Shown here: piece by piece, positions 15,802-25,069 of the stretch
Numbering within the stretch: the stretch's first letter is position 1
Layout of the letters: each line of letters begins with the position of its first letter
Translations under genes and position numbers: made by a program
From: Martinezella tropici
GTDB taxonomy: Bacteria; Pseudomonadota; Alphaproteobacteria; Rhizobiales; Rhizobiaceae
DNA: 64,000 bases
Reading direction: 5' to 3'
Assembly (NCBI RefSeq): GCF_008370325.1
Contig: NZ_VNIP01000003.1
Span: 1-64,000 of the forward strand
The notes under the pieces: model-generated
Told to the model about the DNA's origin: nothing
The model's database searches: none
The model's input: the letters and a program-made list of their open reading frames with translations, nothing else

Positions 15802-16574
15802 GTCATATCCTGGTTCGAGGCGATGGTGAGGGTGATGCCGTTCCGGCTAAATTGCTCGAGAATGGCGTCATCGGGCGCGTGATCGGTGATCACGGCATCG
15901 AAATCGGTAAGGTCGGCCATCACATGCAGGGCCGTATGGCCTATACGCTGGTGGCTGACGAGCAGGCAGCTCTTGGTCGCCGACGCAATCATCGCCCGCT
16001 TCGTGCGCACGACGTTATCGTCCATGTGATAAGCAAGCCTGCCGGAAACGGCCGGTGTCGACAGGAAGGCGATATCGGCCCTCAGCCGCGACAGCGCCTC
16101 CTCGGTGACGACGCCGAGAAAGGCGTTGAACTTCGCGGAATAGACGCCACCGAGCGCAATCAGCGTGATCCCGCTTTCATTCTTCATGCGGTCCATGATT
16201 GCGGCGTTGTTGGTGATCAGTGTCAGCGGCCGCTTCTGCAGCAGCATCTCGCCGAGAACCGCCGCCATCGAACCGTCATTAATCATGACGGTCATGCCGG
16301 GCTCGACCAGATCCAGCGCTGCGCGAGCCATCGCCAGCTTTTCATCATGGCCCTGACGCTCGCGGAAACGAAAATCGCTTTCGAACTGTGTCCCGGCATC
16401 GATGGTCGCGCCGCCGCGAACTTTGCGTAGCACACCGGCCTGCTCGAGATCCTCGAGATCGCGATGGATCGTCATCTTGGACACAGTGAAGCGATCGGCC
16501 AAATCGTCGAGATCTACGGTCTTGTGCTCGACGAGCAGATTGATGATCGATTGCTGACGCTCTTCCCGTTTCAC
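15798..16574 (-). CDS. eryR: DeoR-family regulator of the erythritol locus
   Basis: GTG 16574 follows GGAGTGCAAG. The 258-aa protein has a DeoR winged HTH (RQQSIINLLVEHKTVDLDDL, then DRFTVSKMTIHRDLEDLEQA and GVLRKVRGGA) and a DeoR sugar-phosphate-sensing domain (VEPGMTVMINDGSMAAVLGE). It is first gene of the operon with tpiB and rpiB and likely responds to a phosphorylated erythritol intermediate. A dyad at 16729-16765 lies upstream and may be its site. Confidence 0.88.
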   Translation of the reverse strand: MKREERQQSIINLLVEHKTVDLDDLADRFTVSKMTIHRDLEDLEQAGVLRKVRGGATIDAGTQFESDFRFRERQGHDEKLAMARAALDLVEPGMTVMINDGSMAAVLGEMLLQKRPLTLITNNAAIMDRMKNESGITLIALGGVYSAKFNAFLGVVTEEALSRLRADIAFLSTPAVSGRLAYHMDDNVVRTKRAMIASATKSCLLVSHQRIGHTALHVMADLTDFDAVITDHAPDDAILEQFSRNGITLTIASNQDMT

Positions 16575-16591
16575 CTTGCACTCCGGCCACT

Positions 16592-16694
16592 GGAGCGTTT
16601 CCGCTTTTCTTCTAATCGCGAAAACGCTCTATCCTTTTGCTTTATCCAATTCCGGATGGAAAACCGCTCTGCACTTTTCCTGGAATTGCTCTAG
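16592..16694. repeat. Rhizobial palindromic intergenic repeat (RIME-like)
   Basis: The sequence between eryD and eryR has nested palindromes: GAGCGTTT (16593-16600) with AAACGCTC (16622-16629), then a block containing GGATGGAAAACCGCTCTGCA and CTTTTCCTGGAATTGCTCTA. From memory such GGAAAACCGCT...TTTTCCTGGAATT blocks recur between genes throughout Rhizobium and Agrobacterium genomes. It probably forms a hairpin in the transcript. Confidence 0.65.
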
Positions 16695-16728
16695 CCCAAA
16701 ATCGAACTAGAGAAAATATAACATTGAA

Positions 16729-16765
16729 ATCTCACAATTCAACATTTTCATTGTTACATTGAGAT
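16729..16765. promoter_or_regulatory. Candidate DeoR operator upstream of eryR
   Basis: In an AT-rich stretch, ATCTCA (16729-16734) is mirrored by TGAGAT (16760-16765), with an inner AACA...TGTT pair (CAACATTTTCATTGTTA). It lies between the end of eryD and the eryR operon. Binding by EryR or EryD is inferred from position only. Confidence 0.35.
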
Positions 16766-16796
16766 GATTTTATGTTTCCGCATGGATCGAAACGGC

Positions 16797-17735
16797 TTAG
16801 GCTTTCAGCAGCGCTTTCGCCGTTTTCTCATCCGTAATCAACCCGTAAAGGCGGCGGCTCTTGAGAACGGCGCGAATGGCTTCGACCTTGGGCAATCCAC
16901 CGGAAAGCGCTACCAGCCGTTCGTTCGCGGTGCGCGGCAGCGAGGCGGAAAGCGTGCGCGCCGTCAGCGTCGTCTCGAGGATTTTGCCATCGGCATCGAA
17001 GAAATGACCCAGAATTTCGCCGACGCCGCCGGCCGCGGTAATCTCCCTGATCTCCTTCGGCTCGACCATGCCGGACAAGACGAGCTGCGCATCGGTATCG
17101 ACCGTGCCGAGACCAACGAGCTTGAGATCGGCGCCGTTTGCGAGATCGAAGACTTCCTTGACGCCGCGCTGGGCAAGCAGCACGTCGCGATCTTCCCGGG
17201 TGTTGGCGAAGAAGGGCACCGGCATCACATGCGACTGCATACCCGTCTTTTCAGCGATGCGATGCATCACGTCATAGGGATTGGCCGCATAGTTTCGCGT
17301 CAGACCACCAAGGAGCGAGACGAAACGCAGATCCTTGGCGCTGACGCGGGACAGGTGATGAACCGCGGAAGAAAGCGTTCGTCCGTGACCGAGGCCGATG
17401 ACCTTGTTGTTGCCGCTCTCGATCTCACGCCGCAGAAAGCCGGCTCCCGCCTGGCCTAGCGCGCGAAATTCGAAGCCTTCTTCGCCGAGGTCCGGCGCGA
17501 CCTCGCAATATTGCAGGCCGAACCGGGCCGCAAGCCGCGTTTCGAGCTCAACGCATTCGACAATATCCCCATCGATCGTCACCTTGACGACGCCTTCGGC
17601 GACCGCGCGCGCGATCAGACGGTGTGCCTTCACCGAGGGCACGCCGAGGCGCTTTGCTACCTCGGACTGCGTCAGTCCACCGGCATAGTGCAACCAGGCC
17701 GCCCGCACGGCGAGCGAAGCATCCGCATCCGTCAT
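16797..17735 (-). CDS. eryD: Erythritol-responsive regulator EryD (SorC family)
   Basis: ATG 17735 follows AAGGAACGGTTG. The 312-aa protein has an HTH (AWLHYAGGLTQSEVAKRLGV, PSVKAHRLIARAVAEGVV) and a SorC sugar-binding domain (NNKVIGLGHGRTLSSAVHHL, VSLLGGLTRNYAANPYDVMH, LVGLGTVDTDAQL). EryD is the erythritol-relieved repressor of ery genes in Brucella and rhizobia. It is fourth in the eryABCD order, 119 nt after eryC. Confidence 0.92.
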   Translation of the reverse strand: MTDADASLAVRAAWLHYAGGLTQSEVAKRLGVPSVKAHRLIARAVAEGVVKVTIDGDIVECVELETRLAARFGLQYCEVAPDLGEEGFEFRALGQAGAGFLRREIESGNNKVIGLGHGRTLSSAVHHLSRVSAKDLRFVSLLGGLTRNYAANPYDVMHRIAEKTGMQSHVMPVPFFANTREDRDVLLAQRGVKEVFDLANGADLKLVGLGTVDTDAQLVLSGMVEPKEIREITAAGGVGEILGHFFDADGKILETTLTARTLSASLPRTANERLVALSGGLPKVEAIRAVLKSRRLYGLITDEKTAKALLKA

Positions 17736-17854
17736 CAACCGTTCCTTTTCATTTCGTCACGCATGGCCCGTCGCCCGCTTTTTATCTAATCATGCCGCCT
17801 AATCCGCCCTCCCGATGAGACCCAGGTAGAATCGAGACTCGGCCACTCCGGCGG

Positions 17855-18787
17855 CTAGATATGCAAGTCGCCAGCACCCGTGTCGATATGAGGCGCCCAA
17901 AAGGCGATGCTTTCGGCAATCTGCGAAATGACCTGACGATCGTTCGGCTCACGCTCCTTGAACGACAATTCCAGGCAGATTTCGTTATCCTTGGCGCCAC
18001 CTTCGGCAAACGCCTTCAAGAGCGGTTCCGGCTGGATGCGACCCTTGGCATTGAATTCCGCCGTGAAGGGGCGATGCCCGCCCTTGTCCATCAGGCTCTG
18101 CTTGATATGGATGATCGGTGAAACCTTCGGCACGGCACGCGCCCAGGCGTAGGGGTCATAGTCATCGGAATTTGCCGAGGTGACATCGCCGTGATCGATG
18201 TCGGCCATCATCCACATCGGAATGGCGAACGGCGCCTTCGTCAATTTGTCCTGCAGCGACAGGCAGGCTTCGATCGTCTCGCCAAATTCGCGGCCGATGC
18301 TCATCGGTTCCCAGAACAGATAGGAAAGACCCGCAGCGCGGGCATGCTCGGCCACCTCGCCCCAGCAATCGATCGCGATCTCGATCAGCTCCTCACGCCG
18401 AGCCGGATCGTCATAATCCTTGTAGGTAAAGATTGCGAACTGCGTGCCGACGGAATGACCGCCGAGATCGGCAGTGATGTCGGCAAAGGTCTTGAACCAG
18501 TCAATATAATAGCGGCGAACATCCTTGTCCGGATGACCGAAATGGTTGAGGCGGCCGTAGGGGCCGGTCATGCCCGACGTTACGCGAACACCGGTGCGCT
18601 TCAGTGCCGCCTGCATGTCCCGCGTCAGCCGGCGAATGACCGGCGCCTGCCAGCTCGGATTGATGAACTCGTGCGTCAGCTGCAGATCGCGGATGCGCAG
18701 ATCGTGCACCACTGTTTCGATCAGATCAGCCGGCTCGGCAAAGCGGTTCACCAGCGGGTTGGTGTTGAGTGAAAGCGTCAAGGGCAT
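17855..18787 (-). CDS. eryC: L-tetrulose-4-phosphate racemase EryC
   Basis: A 310-aa protein of the xylose-isomerase-like TIM-barrel superfamily (FTYKDYDDPARREEL, then LSYLFWEPMSIGREFGETIE, MWMMADIDHGDV, CLELSFKEREPNDRQVISQI). Brucella EryC, once called a dehydrogenase, was shown to interconvert L- and D-3-tetrulose-4-phosphate. ATG 18787 has GGAGAATACGC. It follows eryB by 27 nt. Confidence 0.92.
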   Translation of the reverse strand: MPLTLSLNTNPLVNRFAEPADLIETVVHDLRIRDLQLTHEFINPSWQAPVIRRLTRDMQAALKRTGVRVTSGMTGPYGRLNHFGHPDKDVRRYYIDWFKTFADITADLGGHSVGTQFAIFTYKDYDDPARREELIEIAIDCWGEVAEHARAAGLSYLFWEPMSIGREFGETIEACLSLQDKLTKAPFAIPMWMMADIDHGDVTSANSDDYDPYAWARAVPKVSPIIHIKQSLMDKGGHRPFTAEFNAKGRIQPEPLLKAFAEGGAKDNEICLELSFKEREPNDRQVISQIAESIAFWAPHIDTGAGDLHI

Positions 18788-18814
18788 GCGTATTCTCCGG
18801 CAAGATCTGATGGT

Positions 18815-20326
18815 TCAGGCGGCCAGCGCCAGTTCGGCATCGAACCAGGCAGCGAAAGCCGCCTTTTCCTCAGCCGTCATGCGCAGACCTTCCTTGGTGC
18901 GGCGCATCAGCACGTCCTCGGGCGCCTGGGCCCATTCGGAAGCGACGAGATAGCGGACTTCGGCTTCATAGAGATTGCCGCCGAAATGGCGGCCAAGCTC
19001 GGCCAGCGACGTGGCTTCGCCGACGATCTGCCTGGTGCGGGCGCCATAGAGATGGCCGTAGTGATTGACGAGCGCACGCGGCATCCAGGGATAGGCCGCC
19101 CGCAGCGTATCGGCAAAGGCGACGTAATCGGCATTCGGGATCTCGCCGCCCGGAAGCGTGGCGCCCCGCGTCCAGTCGCCGCCCATCTTCGGGAAGAACT
19201 TGGCAAGCCGCTGCATCGCATGTTCCGAGAGCTTGCGGAATGTCGTGATCTTGCCGCCGAATACGCTCAACAGCGGCGCACCGCCGCTCTCGTCGAGATC
19301 GAAGACGTAATCGCGCGTCACGGCCGAAGGATTGCCCTTGCCATCGTCGAACAGCGGGCGGACGCCGGAGAAGCTTTCAAGCACGTCAGACCTGCGCAGC
19401 TTCTCCTTGAAGTAGCGATTGACCGCCGTGATCAGGTAATCGATTTCCTTCTCGTCGGCCGTCACTTCTTCCGGCTTGCCGTCATAGGGAATGTCTGTCG
19501 TGCCGATCAGCGCCTTGTCGCCTTCATAAGGGTTGATGAAGATGACGCGCTTGTCGTGGTTCTGAACGAGATAGGCCTGCTGACCGGCCCAGAATTTCGG
19601 AACGATGATGTGGCTGCCCTTGACGAGCCGGACGCTGCGCTGGCTGTTCGAGCCGACGACACGGCCGATAATGTCATTGACCCAGGGACCGGCGGCATTC
19701 ACCAATACACGGGCGCGAACGGTCCGCACTTCGCCGGAACGCTGGTCACGCGTCTGGACAACCCAGTTGCCCTGATCGCGACGAGCGCTGACACAAGCGG
19801 TGCGCGTCAGGATTTTGGCACCCTTGGCGGAGGCATCGAGAGCGTTGAGGACGACGAGCCGGGCATCATCAACCCAACAGTCGGAATATTCGAAACCCTT
19901 CGAATATTGATCGAGGATCGGAGCGCCTTCCGGGTCGCGTTGAAGATCGAGCGAGCGCGTGCCCGGCAACTTTTTGCGTCCACCGAGATGATCATAGAGG
20001 AACAGGCCGAGGCGCACGAGCCAGGCCGGACGATCGGTCGGACTATGGGGAAGAACGAAGCGCATCGGCCAGATGATATGGCTTGCCGAGTTCAACAGCA
20101 CTTCGCGTTCGATTAGAGCTTCCCGCACCAAACGGAATTCGTAATATTCAAGATAGCGTAGGCCGCCATGCACCAGCTTGCCGGAGCGCGAAGAGGTTCC
20201 CTCCGCCAGATCGCCCTTTTCGCACATGACAACCGAAAGACCGCGGCCGGCCGCGTCGCGGGCAATGCCGGCACCATTGATGCCTCCGCCGATCACGAAA
20301 AGATCAAAGATTTCCGGTTCCATCAT
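18815..20326 (-). CDS. eryB: L-erythritol-4-phosphate dehydrogenase EryB (GlpD family)
   Basis: The frame opens at 20515, but ATG 20326 (GGAGCATGAC upstream) puts the FAD-binding motif DLFVIGGGINGAGIARDAAG at the N-terminus (503 aa). SSRSGKLVHGGLRYLEYYEF and VLVNAAGPWVNDII are GlpD-family signatures, and SVFGGKITTFRKLSEHAM closes the FAD site. It oxidises L-erythritol-4-phosphate to L-3-tetrulose-4-phosphate, probably passing electrons to the membrane quinone pool. A 14-bp tandem duplication lies just upstream, after eryA. Confidence 0.92.
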   Translation of the reverse strand: MMEPEIFDLFVIGGGINGAGIARDAAGRGLSVVMCEKGDLAEGTSSRSGKLVHGGLRYLEYYEFRLVREALIEREVLLNSASHIIWPMRFVLPHSPTDRPAWLVRLGLFLYDHLGGRKKLPGTRSLDLQRDPEGAPILDQYSKGFEYSDCWVDDARLVVLNALDASAKGAKILTRTACVSARRDQGNWVVQTRDQRSGEVRTVRARVLVNAAGPWVNDIIGRVVGSNSQRSVRLVKGSHIIVPKFWAGQQAYLVQNHDKRVIFINPYEGDKALIGTTDIPYDGKPEEVTADEKEIDYLITAVNRYFKEKLRRSDVLESFSGVRPLFDDGKGNPSAVTRDYVFDLDESGGAPLLSVFGGKITTFRKLSEHAMQRLAKFFPKMGGDWTRGATLPGGEIPNADYVAFADTLRAAYPWMPRALVNHYGHLYGARTRQIVGEATSLAELGRHFGGNLYEAEVRYLVASEWAQAPEDVLMRRTKEGLRMTAEEKAAFAAWFDAELALAA

Positions 20327-20340
20327 GTCATGCTCCTTCG

Positions 20341-20370
20341 GATGCCCTTGTTCGAATGCCCTTGTTCGAA
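20341..20370. repeat. 14-bp tandem duplication between eryA and eryB
   Basis: GATGCCCTTGTTCGAATGCCC begins two copies of the 14-mer ATGCCCTTGTTCGA in the spacer upstream of the eryB ribosome site. It is probably a simple slippage duplication; an effect on eryB expression cannot be judged. Confidence 0.6.
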
Positions 20371-20429
20371 TGCTCTGGGGCATCATCAAATCAATCTTCA
20401 TGGGCGACGCTCGCCAGCCAGCAACAACG

Positions 20430-21983
20430 CTAGCGCTCGGCCAGCTTGTCCCAGGCAGGCGCAATCGCCTGCCGCACGTCCTTGTAGGCGTCGAACAAAC
20501 GGTCGTAGCGCTCAACGTTTTGCGGATCCGGCTCCTCGGCCGCGCCGAGCAGCGGCGTCACCCAATCAGCAATGCAGCTGTCCATGTCCTGATAGGCGCC
20601 GATGGCGACCGCGGCCATCATCGCGACACCGGCCGCACCTGCCTCATCCCGATCCGAAATGCGGACCGGCGCCTTGACGGCGGCAGAGAGCGAACCTCGC
20701 AGCGCACGCGAACGCGCAGCACCGCCGGTGATGCGCAGTTCCGACGGCATGTCGCCCATGGCGGCGTAACAGTCCCGCGTTGCCATGCCGAGCCCTTCGA
20801 CCACGGCCCTCAACATGTCGGCAAAGCCATGCCGCGTCGAAAGCCCGGTGAAGCCGGCACGAGCATGTGCATTGACGAAGGGACCGCGCTCGCCGGCTTC
20901 GGAAATATAGGGGTGATAAAGAAGGTTCGTCGGACGTGCCTCGGCAAACCAGGCATCAATGCGCGGAATGAGATCCGAGTAGGATAATACCGGGCTGCCA
21001 CCCGCGGACATCAGATCGGCTGCAATCTGCAGGATCCAGTCGATATTGATGGTCGCGCCCATATTGGTCTGCACTTGCGTGACGATGCCAGGAATCGGCA
21101 AGGCGATCACATATCCAGTGCCCTCGTCGTTGAGCTGAACGTCGGGCACGACCTTGGCGCGCATGTGCACGCCCGTCGACCCGATCGTCGAACAGGCGGC
21201 GTTCTGGCCGCCGGTGCGAACGCCGGCGCCGAGCGCGGTCATCACCATATCGACATAGCCGAGGCAGACCGGCGTTCCGGCAAGCAGACCGGAAGCCTTG
21301 GCGGCTGCCTCCGTCAAAGGATGGCTAGTCTCGGTTCCATCGAGAATATCAGGCAGAAGCGAACGCCGGCGGGCAAGGCCGAGTGCATCGATGACGACCC
21401 GATCATATTGGCGATTGCGGAAATTGCCGAAGGTGAAGCTTGCCTCGGACGGATCGGTCGCCCGTATGCCCGTGAGATTGAGATAGAGCCAGTCCTTGCA
21501 GTGCAAGGCAGTTTCCGCCCGATCGAGAAGCTCGGGCATGAAACGGTCCATATGCGCGAGCTGCGCACCCTGCTGGCAGGTATTGAGACCCGTGCCGGTC
21601 GCCTCGAAACGCGCGCTGTTGCCAGCCATGGCGTTCAGCCGCGTCACCGTCGATGCGGCCCGGGCATCGAGCCATAGCCAGGCATCGTCGACCGGAGCAT
21701 TGCCGGAGCCGACAAGCCATGTTCCGTCGCCCTGCCCCGTGACCGCGATCGCCGCGGTTCGGGCGGCAAGGTTCTCGACCTTCTCGCCAAGTCCGCGCAA
21801 CGCGCTGATGCAATCCGACCACGTCTGACCAAGCGGCTGCGTGACCGAACCGTCTTCCCCCGTCTCGTAGCGATTTCGCACCGATGCGGAAGCGATCTGC
21901 TTTCCGGACAACTCGAAGGCAACCGCCTTCAGAACGGAAGTACCCGCATCGATGCCGATGATGATCCCGTCACTCCTAGGCAT
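20430..21983 (-). CDS. eryA: Erythritol kinase EryA (FGGY family)
   Basis: A 517-aa FGGY kinase: the N-terminal phosphate-binding motif IIIGIDAGTSVLKAVAFELS, the substrate-side IAVTGQGDGTWLVGSGNAPV and the C-terminal motif LRITGGAARSRALRGSLSAA. It phosphorylates erythritol to L-erythritol-4-phosphate, the first step of the pathway in the cytosol. First gene of eryABCD, divergent across 866 bp from the transporter operon. The catalytic Asp and the glycine-rich segments look intact. Confidence 0.92.
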   Translation of the reverse strand: MPRSDGIIIGIDAGTSVLKAVAFELSGKQIASASVRNRYETGEDGSVTQPLGQTWSDCISALRGLGEKVENLAARTAAIAVTGQGDGTWLVGSGNAPVDDAWLWLDARAASTVTRLNAMAGNSARFEATGTGLNTCQQGAQLAHMDRFMPELLDRAETALHCKDWLYLNLTGIRATDPSEASFTFGNFRNRQYDRVVIDALGLARRRSLLPDILDGTETSHPLTEAAAKASGLLAGTPVCLGYVDMVMTALGAGVRTGGQNAACSTIGSTGVHMRAKVVPDVQLNDEGTGYVIALPIPGIVTQVQTNMGATINIDWILQIAADLMSAGGSPVLSYSDLIPRIDAWFAEARPTNLLYHPYISEAGERGPFVNAHARAGFTGLSTRHGFADMLRAVVEGLGMATRDCYAAMGDMPSELRITGGAARSRALRGSLSAAVKAPVRISDRDEAGAAGVAMMAAVAIGAYQDMDSCIADWVTPLLGAAEEPDPQNVERYDRLFDAYKDVRQAIAPAWDKLAER

Positions 21984-22849
21984 TACACGCCGGCTCCACC
22001 ATCATGCGCCCCGCGATAGGGGCTTTGGCATACATCACGAACATCTTCATTCCTCCCCACGCGGCCATGAGTACAGTTTTGCCAACTCGCGCGCATCGCC
22101 GCCACATCCACGCTCACAGGAGCAGCCGCGAACGGCCATTTTGCGCATTCAATACTCCGAGCAACCGAATCCGACACAACGGCACTCAATCCGGCACATC
22201 TTATAACACAAAGATATCACCGCATCAGTAAAATTTTTCTGGTCTTGTAATTTTTTTCATATAAAATGAGCGCTGTCAATTCCCCCACCACCCACGGCAA
22301 GAACTACAACGGGGAGGAAATTCGCAAGCGGGTGATCGACAGATGCCAGCCGGACTTTAATCGAAGCATTGCAGAAGTTTTCTCGAAATATATCATATAA
22401 ATCAATTCGTTAATGAATATTCTTTACGGAAATTCGATCTGAGGAACGCCAGTGATAAAAGCCTTGAATGACACACGCCAAGCGGAAGTTGCGGATCATT
22501 CAGGAAAGAAAACATTGGCGTGCACGAAGACAAGCGATAGGCAGGATGCGTCAAATCGCAGTTGACACGCTCAAGAATTCATAACATATAAAACGAAGTT
22601 ATTAACATACTTATATCACATTTATCGCATAGATGCGATGCTTGTGAAGCCGAATTGGGTGACTGGAGGAGACAGCCGCCCATATGCTGAGGAGGCTCCT
22701 GATGTTGAATTTCCATGCCGACAGCGTAAGCCGAACGGAGCGCCTTCAGGCCCGAAACCCGAGACGCGGCTTCCGCTGACCGGATCACGACACTTTTCTC
22801 CCCCTTCTCCATCAGGCAATCCGGCTCATATGCCGAAGGTCGTTTGAAC
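21984..22849. promoter_or_regulatory. Long divergent control region between eryA and the ABC-transporter operon
   Basis: The stretch holds no clear gene. It becomes strongly AT-rich from 22200 to 22440 and again at 22570-22625, as expected for promoters. A 44-codon frame at 22266-22400 (MSAVNSPTTHGKNYNGEEIR onward) has no ribosome site and is probably chance or a remnant. The palindrome at 22624-22639 is listed separately. EryD is the obvious regulator to bind here. Confidence 0.5.
22624..22639. promoter_or_regulatory. 16-bp dyad upstream of the transporter operon
   Basis: ATCGCAT and ATGCGAT flank AG, giving perfect 7-bp arms, about 210 bp before the DUF2291 start and just after an AT-rich patch that could be a promoter. 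A repressor site for one of the local regulators is possible. Confidence 0.4.
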
Positions 22850-23506
22850 ATGAATACGCAGACTCAATACGCACCCGCCAAACCGGCAGGCTCCAAGTTC
22901 AAAATCGTCGCGGGCATCGTCGCCGTGGTGGTCGTGATCGGCGCCATCGCGACCGATACCAAAGTCGTCAAGATCGGTTCCGCACACGACGTGCGCGAAC
23001 AGGGTTTCCAGCCGGAAAGCTATGGCGCCGAGGAATTCCCGAAGGTGCAGGCGGATGTCGAAAAGCGCGCCGTCGATGCCGTGACGCTCGCCAATGCCGT
23101 TCTGGCCGACAAGAAGGCAGCCGGCACAAAATACGGCGTTGCCACCACCACCGGACCCGTTCTTCCCGTTTCGTTGACCGGCACCTTCGGCGAGCGCAAG
23201 GCCAATCTCAACGAGTTCAAGGTCGATGGCTTGCCTGACGGCGTCACAATCCGGGTGCAAACAGGCCCCGCGATCAATGGCACCGATCTTCGCGACGCCA
23301 CGGGCAAGATCGAATTCGGCCAGTTCACCAACCAGATCGAATATCAGGACGCCGGTTCCGCCATCAACAACGATATGAAGAAGGCGACCCTCGGCACCCT
23401 GGACCCCGAAAAGCTTACCGGCAAGACGGCAACGGTTATCGGTGTCTTCAAGCTCATCAATCCGAAGAACTGGCTCGTCACCCCGGTAAAGGTCGACGTG
23501 AAATGA
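22850..23506 (+). CDS. DUF2291 family membrane-anchored protein of the sugar transporter operon
   Basis: The frame opens with TTG 22844; ATG 22850 is preferred (218 aa). One N-terminal transmembrane segment (FKIVAGIVAVVVVIGAIATD) is followed by a periplasmic domain. DUF2291 proteins are repeatedly found next to ribose-type ABC importers but have no proven function; they may assist the binding protein or the permease. Its stop overlaps the ATPase start (ATGA), so it belongs to the same transcript. Confidence 0.8.
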   Translation: MNTQTQYAPAKPAGSKFKIVAGIVAVVVVIGAIATDTKVVKIGSAHDVREQGFQPESYGAEEFPKVQADVEKRAVDAVTLANAVLADKKAAGTKYGVATTTGPVLPVSLTGTFGERKANLNEFKVDGLPDGVTIRVQTGPAINGTDLRDATGKIEFGQFTNQIEYQDAGSAINNDMKKATLGTLDPEKLTGKTATVIGVFKLINPKNWLVTPVKVDVK

Positions 23507-25047
23507 GCCAGGTCCAGCACAATGGCGTGACCACGGGCGAAGTCGTTCTCGCCGCCCGCAACGTCGCCAAATCCTATGGCAGCGTCCATGCGCTGAAGGG
23601 CGTCAATTTCGATATCCGTCGCGGCGAAGTCACCACGCTCTTCGGCGAAAACGGCGCCGGCAAGTCTACGCTGATGAAGATCCTGTCCGGCGTCATCCAG
23701 CCGACCTCGGGAGATATCATCCTCGATGGCCACCCCATCAGCTTTGCCTCATCGACGCATGCGCGCGGCTGCGGCATTTCCATCATCCACCAGGAATTAA
23801 GCCTGGCGCCCAATCTCAGCGTCCGCGACAACATCTTCATGGGTCGCGAGATCATGAAGGGCGGCGTGGTCGATTTTGCCGAGGAAGAGCGCCAGACCCG
23901 CGCCCTGATGGAGGAGCTGGAAGAAAATATCGATCCGCTCACACCGGTCGAGGATTTGCGTCTCGGCCAACAGCAGATCGTCGAGATCGCGCGGGCGCTA
24001 TCGGTCAACTCCCGCATCCTGATCATGGATGAACCGACCTCGGCATTGAGCGCCAGCGAAGTCGAAGTCCTCTTCAAGGTCATTCGCGACTTAACGAACC
24101 GCGGCGTCTCGATCGTCTATATCTCGCATCACCTGGAAGAGGCGCTGCAGATCACCCATCACGCCGTCGTGCTGCGCGACGGCAATATGACGGCGTATGC
24201 CGAACGCAAGGACATCGATCTTGAATGGATCGTGCGCAACATGGTCGGCGACAATTTCGACCTCGGCAGCCCGCCGACCGGCCACAGAATAGGCGACGTG
24301 GCGCTGACGATCGACAATCTCACCGTGCCAGGCCCTTCGGGCGCGGCCTATAATGCAGTCGATCGCATGTCGCTTGCAGTCCGCGCCGGCGAGATCGTCT
24401 GCATCTACGGGCTGATGGGCGCCGGGCGCACCGAGCTGCTGGAATGCGTGGCGGGACGCCTGCGATCGAGCGGTGGTCGTGTGCTGCTCGGCAATACCGA
24501 CGTCGGCGGCCTCAGCATCGCCGGCCGCATTGCGCAAGGCCTGGTCCTGGTGCCGGAAGACCGGCAGCGGGATGGCCTTGTCCAGACGATGACCGTCGGC
24601 TCGAACCTGTCGCTTGCCAGCATCGGCGCCTTCACCAAGGGTCTCTTCACCTCGGGTGGCCGGGAGCGGTCGCTGGTGAACGACTCTATCCGCAAGGTTC
24701 ATATCAAGACCGATGGCGGTGACGCCGCAATCGGCTCTCTGTCCGGCGGCAATCAGCAGAAGGTCGTCATCGGCAAGATGCTGGCGACCGAGCCGAGAGT
24801 GATCCTGCTCGACGAGCCGAGCCGCGGCATCGATATCGGCGCGAAGGCCGAAGTCTTCAAGCTGCTCGCCGAGCGCGCCAAAGAAGGCCTGGCGGTGATC
24901 TATTCGACGTCGGAAGTCGCCGAATGCCTGAGCATTGCCCACCGCATCATCGTCATGCACCGCGGCAAGATTTCCGCCGAATTCGGACCCGACGTCACCA
25001 AAGAGAAGATCATGGCCGCCTCCGGCGAAGCAGTGGTCGCGCACTAG
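23503..25047 (+). CDS. eryE: ABC sugar importer ATPase (two ABC domains)
   Basis: A 514-aa tandem ATPase of the carbohydrate uptake-2 (RbsA) type. Domain 1 has FGENGAGKSTLMKIL (Walker A), LRLGQQQIVEIARAL and LIMDEPTSAL. Domain 2 has a degenerate Walker A (CIYGLMGAGRTELLE), LSGGNQQKVVIGKML and LLDEPSRGIDIGAKAE, which is usual for the family. It drives uptake through the adjacent permease. In Rhizobium leguminosarum the homologous eryEFG genes transport erythritol; the symbol is given on position and order. Confidence 0.88.
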   Translation: MSQVQHNGVTTGEVVLAARNVAKSYGSVHALKGVNFDIRRGEVTTLFGENGAGKSTLMKILSGVIQPTSGDIILDGHPISFASSTHARGCGISIIHQELSLAPNLSVRDNIFMGREIMKGGVVDFAEEERQTRALMEELEENIDPLTPVEDLRLGQQQIVEIARALSVNSRILIMDEPTSALSASEVEVLFKVIRDLTNRGVSIVYISHHLEEALQITHHAVVLRDGNMTAYAERKDIDLEWIVRNMVGDNFDLGSPPTGHRIGDVALTIDNLTVPGPSGAAYNAVDRMSLAVRAGEIVCIYGLMGAGRTELLECVAGRLRSSGGRVLLGNTDVGGLSIAGRIAQGLVLVPEDRQRDGLVQTMTVGSNLSLASIGAFTKGLFTSGGRERSLVNDSIRKVHIKTDGGDAAIGSLSGGNQQKVVIGKMLATEPRVILLDEPSRGIDIGAKAEVFKLLAERAKEGLAVIYSTSEVAECLSIAHRIIVMHRGKISAEFGPDVTKEKIMAASGEAVVAH

Positions 25048-25069
25048 CCGCATTCATGGAGCACTGATT

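Noticed and set aside
16797..17459. Plus-strand frames of more than 200 codons opposite eryD, eryB, eryA and the NRPS
   Set aside because: They are antisense shadows caused by high GC at third codon positions; they lack motifs, ribosome sites and plausible composition.
22266..22400. 44-codon frame MSAVNSPTTHGKNYNGEEIR in the ery control region
   Set aside because: No ribosome site, AT-rich surroundings and no known similarity; it is mentioned only within the control-region entry.
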